Below are positions 4,829 to 12,800 of a stretch of DNA of 20,251 nt, in pieces. The DNA lies in the IMG/VR virus record IMGVR_UViG_3300025079_000037, positions 1-20,251 of that record. One strand, 5' to 3'. Under the pieces are notes generated by a model that saw only the letters and a list, made by a program, of their open reading frames with translations, did not search any database and was not told the origin of the DNA. Positions within the stretch are counted from its first letter, which is position 1, and each line of letters opens with the position of its first letter. Position numbers and translations under genes: made by a program. The stretch is from a virus.

Positions 4829-7751
4829 TAGCAGCTTTATCTTGCTCCATAGCTAGATTACCAAGGTTAGCTAATTCTTCTTGCAGGTAGACAGCCAGTT
4901 CTGGATGGTCTCTTGAGTATAAAGCTAAAGATTTTAATCCTTCGTCCGTAGCCATATAAAATGGTAGCCACTGTCTAAATACCATGGCAGCTTCGTCAGG
5001 TGTTTTTCTTGTTAGAATTTGTTTTAGACCTGGTGTAGCAGCAATTCTTCCATACAGGAATCGACCTATGTCTGGCAATAAATCCCCCATTACGAATGTT
5101 GTCTGCATTCCCCCCGATCCAGGTGAGATAACGGGTCTGACACCAGGTGCTTTTGCGGGCCGAGCAGTGCTATATTTTATTACTCTTGCTATTTCCTCCA
5201 TGTTATCGACCCATTGTTTGCCCAAAACTTCTATTGCAACTTTTCTGATCTTAACATCTTTTAATTTTGTTAGCATTATATCACCGTCAAACAATGGTTT
5301 TCCTCTGCTAGTAACTGGATAGTTAACTTTAGTGGGTCTAGCTAATTCTACGATCTCTGTAGATAGTTTATTTTGCAATGTAAGTATACCATATTCTGGC
5401 GAAGACTCTTGGATTACCTTTAGTAACGATGATATTTCATCGGAGCTGTAGTTAAGCAAAGAACCAACAGCTTCTACTGCATCTTCTGCTGACAGATTTC
5501 CTTGTTTTTTGATTATAGCTTGAAACAGTTTGTTTTGTTCTACCGTCGCTAGTTTAATAGCAGATTTTACTCTTTCTTCTGCTATTCTTAAAGCGTTCTT
5601 TGCTTGCGTCGGTGTACCCAGTTTAAGTATTTCTACAAAAATAGCATCGTCTAACTCAATAACTTTACCCGACGACTTAGCCAAATCGTTCAATCGGTCT
5701 ATTGCTGCTACTTTAATATCCCAGGTTTTACCAAATAGCTGACTCATAACGTCTCTATTGACATTAATCTTCATTCCTTTTCCTAATTTAATTGTTCCGT
5801 TAAGACCAAGTTCAGATATATAAGATGATTTAAGTAACTTTTCAGCTTCCGATTTGGTAAGAGTTCCAGCGGGTGCAGCATCTGGAAAAGTCTTTAAAAC
5901 TTCTCTGATTGTTTTTGGATCAGAAAGCACATATTTAAGCGTAGCTTCTGCCCCCATAACTTTATATGTTTCTGCTACGACATTTCCATTTCCACTACCA
6001 AAGTCTGGTTTTATTATAGGTTTTACGTTTGTTCTAAGAAACTGTCCGTATTTACCTCTGTAAAATTTATTGGCTTCCTTTAAGGCTTCTTTTGTCTTTG
6101 TGCTTTTTAATCCTTTGTCCCGAACTTTTGAAAGTTGTCTGAGCATAAGCCTGGAAAATCCAGCGGTTTCGCCTACCGCTGCTATTGCTCCAAAATCTGA
6201 TCTTTCCGCATACTTTTTAATAAGTGTATTTAACTGCTTGTAAGATAGGGTTTTGACTGCTTTAAAGTCTTTCATGCCACCCTTAAACTCTAGGGGTAGT
6301 TTTTCCCTTAATGCTTTTAATACAGCTTCGTCAGATAAACCAGATTTTTCCATAGACGTAGCAAAAGCTCTGGCAGCTATGCTTTCGTCTATTCCACTGC
6401 CACCCTCAGATATGGCTTTTCTAATAGCTTTTAAGACGGAATCTACGTCATAAAATATTCCTTCGTCAGTTGCTACTTGAGTTACCTTATCGAAAAGTCT
6501 TCTTTTTTCTACTCGAGCAGCTTGAAATTCTTTTTGTATTGAATTTTGAATTTTTCTACCAGCTGGTAAGCGACGATACAGACGCTCAGTTCCACCTATT
6601 TTCTTTAACTTAGTTTGCAATATTTTCTGCACTGCACCCTGCAATTGCGGATCAAATGATGCTACGTCGTCACTCAACTTTGTTAACATTTGGGTTAGTC
6701 TATCTCTAGCAACTTCTACCACCTCTTGTATGGGCTTTGGTGAACCACCATTAAGGGCGTTTATCATACCATCTACCTCATCAAGGTTGTTTTGATATAT
6801 CTTTCTAAGAGCAGGACTCATTGCACTAGCAGCTTGCTCCGTAGCAGCTCCGGCTCTGCTAGTTAGACCTCCAAGACCAGCCTGCAAGTTTGGAACTAAC
6901 TCAGTCCCGTCGTCTAAGACTTTAGTAAATGTAGTTTTTAAGCTTTGAAAGTCGGCTCGTAGCAGCTTTGCTACATCATCCGCGCCTGAACCAGCAAAGC
7001 CACTTAGCCATTGACCACCCCGGATCATTGCCATTTCGGGAACAAAAGCAAAAGCTGATTCTACCCCTCTTCGTTTAGCAATTTCCGCAAAATCAGGAAC
7101 GCTTCCGTCGTATGCTGCTACTGCGCTATCTTGTAGCATACCGGCTCCAAAGTATGATCCCGCAGAAACGGTTGCTAATGCAGCAGCTGAACCCCACCCA
7201 GCAACAGCTAGGGCAGGAAGCATGACTGGGGCTGCAACTGTAGCAATTGTAGCAGCGACTATAGGAATAGTAGCTCCAGCTGCAAACTGTGTAATATCAC
7301 CAAAATCTAAACCCTCTTCGTTTACATATTTGTATTTGGAGTTTTCACCTTCGCCTTCAGTCTTTATTATAAGCCTATAACTTCCATTTACTGGAACAGC
7401 TTGCACGTTTCTATAACCATATTCCATGCGAAGATGTTCAATCTTTTGATCCATAGTAGGTCTAAGACCCAACGCTAACCTGTCAGAGTCGCTTATGCCA
7501 CTGGTAGCATCTACATTTTCTATAGGAACTCGAAGCTGTAGTGCCGTATTTCTTTCAAGTCTTTTAACGGCAGTTAAATCGTCTACATCATTGCCGATGG
7601 CATCTTGTTTATAAGATCCATCTAATAATTCTTGACTAGCTTCGACAATAGATGCTCCTATTAGCTCTCTAGAAAGTGCAGGAGTTATGGGTCGATCTCC
7701 ATAGAATGCAAATTGATCTCCAGTTAAAGGGTCATTAACGTATACAGGCAT
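4794..7751 (-). CDS. Putative internal virion / DNA-ejection protein (985 aa)
   Basis: This is the last gene of the late block. The N-terminus (MPVYVNDPLTGDQFAFYGDR) is followed by a charged region and a long Ala/Gly-rich hydrophobic segment at about 155-207 (GATIPIVAATIATVAAPVML, AVAGWGSAAALATVSAGSYF) able to form membrane helices. The remaining 750 residues are largely helical and Lys/Glu/Ala-rich. No lysozyme, peptidase or fibre motif is visible. Large helical proteins with one buried hydrophobic patch, encoded beside tail genes, are typical of podovirus ejection proteins that leave the capsid and help form a channel through the envelope. The start directly follows the previous stop in TAATATG and no Shine-Dalgarno is seen. 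Virion origin is likely; the ejection role is inferred from context and composition. Confidence 0.6.
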   Translation of the reverse strand: MPVYVNDPLTGDQFAFYGDRPITPALSRELIGASIVEASQELLDGSYKQDAIGNDVDDLTAVKRLERNTALQLRVPIENVDATSGISDSDRLALGLRPTMDQKIEHLRMEYGYRNVQAVPVNGSYRLIIKTEGEGENSKYKYVNEEGLDFGDITQFAAGATIPIVAATIATVAAPVMLPALAVAGWGSAAALATVSAGSYFGAGMLQDSAVAAYDGSVPDFAEIAKRRGVESAFAFVPEMAMIRGGQWLSGFAGSGADDVAKLLRADFQSLKTTFTKVLDDGTELVPNLQAGLGGLTSRAGAATEQAASAMSPALRKIYQNNLDEVDGMINALNGGSPKPIQEVVEVARDRLTQMLTKLSDDVASFDPQLQGAVQKILQTKLKKIGGTERLYRRLPAGRKIQNSIQKEFQAARVEKRRLFDKVTQVATDEGIFYDVDSVLKAIRKAISEGGSGIDESIAARAFATSMEKSGLSDEAVLKALREKLPLEFKGGMKDFKAVKTLSYKQLNTLIKKYAERSDFGAIAAVGETAGFSRLMLRQLSKVRDKGLKSTKTKEALKEANKFYRGKYGQFLRTNVKPIIKPDFGSGNGNVVAETYKVMGAEATLKYVLSDPKTIREVLKTFPDAAPAGTLTKSEAEKLLKSSYISELGLNGTIKLGKGMKINVNRDVMSQLFGKTWDIKVAAIDRLNDLAKSSGKVIELDDAIFVEILKLGTPTQAKNALRIAEERVKSAIKLATVEQNKLFQAIIKKQGNLSAEDAVEAVGSLLNYSSDEISSLLKVIQESSPEYGILTLQNKLSTEIVELARPTKVNYPVTSRGKPLFDGDIMLTKLKDVKIRKVAIEVLGKQWVDNMEEIARVIKYSTARPAKAPGVRPVISPGSGGMQTTFVMGDLLPDIGRFLYGRIAATPGLKQILTRKTPDEAAMVFRQWLPFYMATDEGLKSLALYSRDHPELAVYLQEELANLGNLAMEQDKAAISRGQMNEPAQ

Positions 7752-7752
7752 A

Positions 7753-9795
7753 TTACTTTGTTTGTATGTTACTTATTTCTTTACTATACGATTCAGTCTG
7801 AGCACTTCCATCTGGAAAGAAGTTATATAGCTTAGGAGCTATGTATGTTGCAGCTATAGCAGGAATGCTTTGGGGGCTCATCATTCCCGCTCCTACCATA
7901 GCAGCGGTTTTTAAACCTTCAACACTTCGTGCTTCTTTTGCTGCCTTTTTTCGTTCAAAGACCTCTTCCGCAGCTACTACAGCCTGCTCGTTCCTTTGTT
8001 CGCGACTTATTGTGGGAACAGGGACAGGTTCTGCTCCACTTGGCCCCGATTGAATTGTACGAGGAGCTTGCGGAACTCCTACGTTATCTATAAAGTATCC
8101 ATTTCTTGCTGCAGCCGTTATGCCCACGGCATCGGTCATTTCATAGGTGTTTATATCTTCCAGGATTCTAGATATTTGACGGCTTGAAATTCCTGGTTGG
8201 CTATTAACGGCAGCTGCTCCATACTGATCGACCATTGATCTATAGGTGCTATATGCAGCTTTATTTCTATCGTAAACATATAGACCAACTGCGGCTTTAA
8301 GATCTTTTGGTGATAGATATTGATTTATGGAACTTGCTTTGTCCATAAGGGCTTCAAATTCCTTGACGGCTACTTGACCCAATCCAGTAGCTCCTTGCTT
8401 GGAATTATCCTTTAGCTCCTGCATTGTTCCGAGCGCAGAACTAGATGTAAGCTGGCTAATAGCCCTTTGCATTTCTACGGCATTTCCACCATCAAAGGGC
8501 CAATCCATGCCTAATTTAACAGCAGAAGCACCAAAGAATCCAGAACTGAAGAATGCAATGTTATCATCAACTCTGCCTTTCGCATTTTGAATAACTTGCG
8601 TATCTGAAAGAAGAGAAGCCAGACCACCTATTTCTTTATCATAAGCTCCTTTAAACTCTTTTTCACGCTCTGCTTTTTCCTTGCTTGTAGGCCCAGCGTA
8701 TACAAGACCTTGTGAAATGGCTGCCTCTGTTTGTTCTCTTGCATCGTCCAAATCGCCAGTAGCAGCATATAATTGAGCCGTATATATGTTAGCAGTTGGC
8801 AAGTTGTCAGTATTGCCCCTTCCATTTACATATTCGTTCATGCCCTTTTTAAGCTCTATTCTGCCCTGAACTTTCTGTATTGCGTCTCCTTCGGTTAAGC
8901 CCTTAGCCATTTCTTGTGCAACTTCTGGGCTGTTTACAGCTTGAGAAGAAGCTACTACCACGTTGCCCTCACTGTCCGTCCAGTACCCTTCATTAGGGTC
9001 TACCTCTGACGATGGCACGGGAGCCGCTACAGGGGCTTGTGGAGCCGTCGTAGGATACATTTGTTTGCTAAGATTAATAAGATTGTTGCCAGCTTCTTGT
9101 GGAGTTGTTGGTATAGAACTAGGTTGAGGTAATGCTACCCCTTCAACTGGTCGAGCAACTGGATCATTAGTAGCAGTCGCGTTAATATTAGCGACTGGAG
9201 GAACAGGAGCTCCTCCGCCTGCATTGGCTACAGGAGCCGCTGAACCCGGTGGATTGCCTAGCAAAGTATTTATGGTTCTTTGCTGTGGACTCATTGTTCC
9301 AGGAGATGGATTTAAAGCACTCAGTTCAGCATTAGATACATTCATCTTAGCTGTGCTTGCATCACGACTCGCTTCAGCTTGTGCTATTTGAGCTTGGACT
9401 AATTCATTATTAAGATTTCCAGATGCTGTTTTTTTCTCCAATTCTATCTGGCTTTGAATAGATCTCAAGTAAGACGATATAACTGAATTGTCTTCTAGTG
9501 TAGCACGACCCTGAGTAGCCCTGCTGTAGGCTTTTTGTATACGAGGAGGAGCTTTATTTAGAGCATTTAACAGGTCTTCATTTTTGTCTATAGCCCCCAT
9601 CCATGCGGCTTGGGCATCAGCGGAAGTCCTGTTGTTCATTGTCACTTCAGCCAAAGAAGCCCGAATGCGAGCATTCTTTTCTTTGCTTGCTTGCAACTTT
9701 GTGTCTTCACCTCTAATGACGGCATTTGTCAATTGACTATAGTCCGCAGCAGCTACCTGTGGATTTATCATTGCTTGATTATTTACTTGAACCAT
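7753..9795 (-). CDS. Putative internal virion protein (680 aa)
   Basis: The N-terminal 160 residues are helical and rich in Ala, Gln and Lys. Residues of about 160-270 form a Pro/Ala/Asn/Ser linker (for example GGGAPVPPVANINATATNDP). A helical domain follows that contains GTMQELKDNSKQGATGLGQV (about 450-470); this ELKxxSKxGATGLGQV type of motif is frequent in large internal or tail-associated virion proteins of phages. The C-terminus has a charged helix (VVAAEEVFERKKAAKEAR) and a mildly hydrophobic stretch (AAMVGAGMMSPQSIPAIAAT). It is encoded between two other large virion proteins with tiny gaps, and its ATG follows an A-rich leader without a Shine-Dalgarno. Structural role is likely; the precise place in the virion is unknown. 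Confidence 0.6.
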   Translation of the reverse strand: MVQVNNQAMINPQVAAADYSQLTNAVIRGEDTKLQASKEKNARIRASLAEVTMNNRTSADAQAAWMGAIDKNEDLLNALNKAPPRIQKAYSRATQGRATLEDNSVISSYLRSIQSQIELEKKTASGNLNNELVQAQIAQAEASRDASTAKMNVSNAELSALNPSPGTMSPQQRTINTLLGNPPGSAAPVANAGGGAPVPPVANINATATNDPVARPVEGVALPQPSSIPTTPQEAGNNLINLSKQMYPTTAPQAPVAAPVPSSEVDPNEGYWTDSEGNVVVASSQAVNSPEVAQEMAKGLTEGDAIQKVQGRIELKKGMNEYVNGRGNTDNLPTANIYTAQLYAATGDLDDAREQTEAAISQGLVYAGPTSKEKAEREKEFKGAYDKEIGGLASLLSDTQVIQNAKGRVDDNIAFFSSGFFGASAVKLGMDWPFDGGNAVEMQRAISQLTSSSALGTMQELKDNSKQGATGLGQVAVKEFEALMDKASSINQYLSPKDLKAAVGLYVYDRNKAAYSTYRSMVDQYGAAAVNSQPGISSRQISRILEDINTYEMTDAVGITAAARNGYFIDNVGVPQAPRTIQSGPSGAEPVPVPTISREQRNEQAVVAAEEVFERKKAAKEARSVEGLKTAAMVGAGMMSPQSIPAIAATYIAPKLYNFFPDGSAQTESYSKEISNIQTK

Positions 9796-9815
9796 AATTT
9801 TATTTTATCTTAATT

Positions 9816-12800
9816 TTAATCATCAAAGAAGAAGCCCCATACTGTATCCCATACAGCCACGGCTGTGTCAGCGGCGACTTCTACGACATCCATTGTAACT
9901 CCAGCAGTAGCTTTTACGACATCCACGGCTCCTCCGACGACAGCTCCTCCTGCACCAAGCGCAATATTACCGCCTGTAGATAGAGCGTCTTTACCTGCCC
10001 CAATAAGGGTTTGACCTAAATCTATTGTCCCATCCATTAAAGTATTCGCACCGCTAAGAATAGGGTTTGAACTGCTGCTCTGATTTTGGTTAATATTATA
10101 AGGTGTGTTAAGCCCATTGCCACCAGGATTGAGTAAGTTCCCAGTCATTGGGTCTACTGCAAAAATATCAGCGGGGCTTGAGTTGCCAGTAAGTAGATCT
10201 CCAGCATTGTTTGTTCCAAACGCACCATTAGCAAGAGAACTAGTGTAATCAATAACAGTTTCTGCCGCACCTGCTGCAGTGCCAAACGAGTTTATATTAA
10301 ACTGTGAGTTGGGATCGTAAGTAGTGGCGGGAAGAGGAGCAGTACCGAACGTGTTAGTATTAACAGGAACAGTAGCTGTAGTTACTGCTTGTGTGTTAGT
10401 ATTAACAGGAGTTTGTGTGTTAGTATTAACAGGAGCGGCAGTCTGTGCATTTTCGTTGCCTCCCGGTAACGCATCAACAGCTTTATTCCCAAATCCTGAT
10501 ACGGCAGTTGCCGCAGCTCCTACTGCATCGACAGCTCCCGCTCCAGGGATACCAACTTTTCTCATTGCGTCTGCAATGCCTCCAACTGCTCCACCGAAGC
10601 CACTTAATGTGTCGAGAACAGCCGTGGCTGTTTGTTTCCCAGTGTTAAACTGGTCAAGCACGTAGTTTACTTCTTCTAGGAGCGTTAGATCGTTATCCGC
10701 CTCTGCTTGTTTTCTTGCGTCTACAAGAGCTGCTTGAGCCCTAGCATTATCCAAGAAGTTTTGATTATTCTGATAATTTTGTTGAGCTGCACCTGCTGCA
10801 TCAACAGTGCCATATGGAGGACTAATTGTTCCAACACCTCTTTCGTAAGGGGAACTTCCAGCTCCTAGCAACAAATTAGGTATTTGGTCTGTAAAGTTAC
10901 GACTCATGTTGAAGGTGTTTCCACCTGCTACTTGAGCTCTTGCTTCTCGGTTTGCTCTAGCGTCCTCTGATCCAATAAGACGCTCGTAAAGCATACTAGG
11001 ATCTCTTTCTCTTCCTTGCAAAGCAGAGGTCTGGAAAGCGTCTTCTGTAATTTGAGCCTGCCTTGACTCGGAGAAGTTACCTTCCGCCTCATCATACAGT
11101 CGATTCGACATTGTATTTTGTTGCAGAAGTTGATTTGAAGCAATTGGGTCAGTGTTATACAACGCTGCTGCGTATTGTGGCCCGTAGTCTTGAAGCAGTC
11201 CCAAGTCATTGCCGCGCTGAATTTCTCTTAGATCATTTACTAGACCCTGTTCTTCTCCCGCGAGGGTAGCAGTCCTATCAAAAGCAAGTTTGTTAATCTG
11301 CCTTGTATACCTATCTATCAGGTTTTGTGCATCTACTTGAGCCAGTCCTCCGCCCTTGTATCTATTTGCAATTTCAGTTCCATAAATAACTTCTAGTAGA
11401 CCAAAGATAGGGTCATACGATTCACCGTATCCAACTTCTCCCGAGCCAGTTCCACCTGGGCCTCCTGTAGTAAATTGTGGGGGCAGGTTGAGATCTGCGT
11501 CGGTATAGGTAGGATCTCCAGTCGCATTAGTATTGATTACTGGGGTAGTAGAAGTTCCCGTTTCTGATGCACCTCCGTAAACTTGAGCATAAGCTTCTGT
11601 AATGGTCGCTCCTTCACCCAATAGCCTATTAAATTTAGCTTCTTGAGACTCACCTGTAATTACAGAATTATTATTTCCCGTTACATCAGCATTATTACCT
11701 GCGGTATTTTGGTCAGTTACTTGGGTATTTTGGTCAGTTACTTGGGTATTCTGATTATTACCTTGGGTATTATCTTTAGTTACAGTAGTTTTGTCGGGTT
11801 TTCGCGGATCTATAGATATAAACGTATCGTTTACCGAATCGTAAAACGTGCCAAATTGATCCTCTTGACGGTCGCTGAGATAAGTAATACCTTCTGCATT
11901 TGCTCGTTCTTCATTTGCTGTTATAGTTCCTGTTCCAGTAGTTCCATCTGTTCCAGAATTATTGTCAAATGAGACTCCAGTGTATTGCGACCATGCCGCA
12001 TACGCAGCCCGAGCAAAAGCCTCATTTCGAGACATTCCTTCCTCGTTCATCAATCTTACTGTTTCAGTTTCTATATATTCTCTATATTGAGGATCGTTAT
12101 CAAAATCGTCAAAACTAAGGTCGGTATTTGGCTCCGTTACCCCCGTCGTATTTATGTTATCTATGCTTACATGTATATCCCGAATTTCATCATAAAAAAT
12201 GCCAGATTCACCTTCTTTGCGTTCACTAAGGTTAGTAAATACTTCATCGGTTGGCCCCGTGTATAGTGTTCCGTCGGATGTCTCGTCGACGTACCAGCTT
12301 GTTGGGCCGGTATATTCAGGGTTAATATTCACTGTCATGCCCTTAGCTGCCATTTCAGCTACAGTAACAGTCCCGTCACGATTTGCATCTATCTTGTCAA
12401 ATTGCGCCCGAACAGCAGGTTCGATACTTGAATGGAGACCTCCATTCGCACTCCCACTATATCTTCGTTTAAAATCATCAAAACTTATTACTCCATCACG
12501 GTTTAGGTCTGCTTCCTTGAAGACCCCCGCACCGAGCGGCACGTCGGAGGGGTATATCCAATCGTAGCCCTGGAAGCCTCGACCGTCTTCTCTTGCCCCG
12601 TTAGCTATGCCTGTGTTTGCATTTCCACTTGCTGCCCCGTTAGCTATGCTTGTGTTTGCATTTGCCCCGCCAGCTATGCTTGTGTTGACATTTGCATTTG
12701 TATTTGTGCTTGTGCTGACATTTGCATTTGTATTAGCCAATGTAGTCTTTGCAGCATCCGCTGCAGCTAGAGCATTATCAATTGTTTTTTGGTCAATGCT

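Noticed and set aside
8628-8825. Other-frame minus-strand open frames inside the large virion genes (for example here and at 10928-11209)
   Set aside because: They have no family resemblance or start signals and are fully contained in longer frames with clear virion-protein features.
12199-12567. Plus-strand frame of 122 codons
   Set aside because: It lies opposite the EF-hand region of the minus-strand gene, which has clear domain motifs; the plus-strand translation has none.
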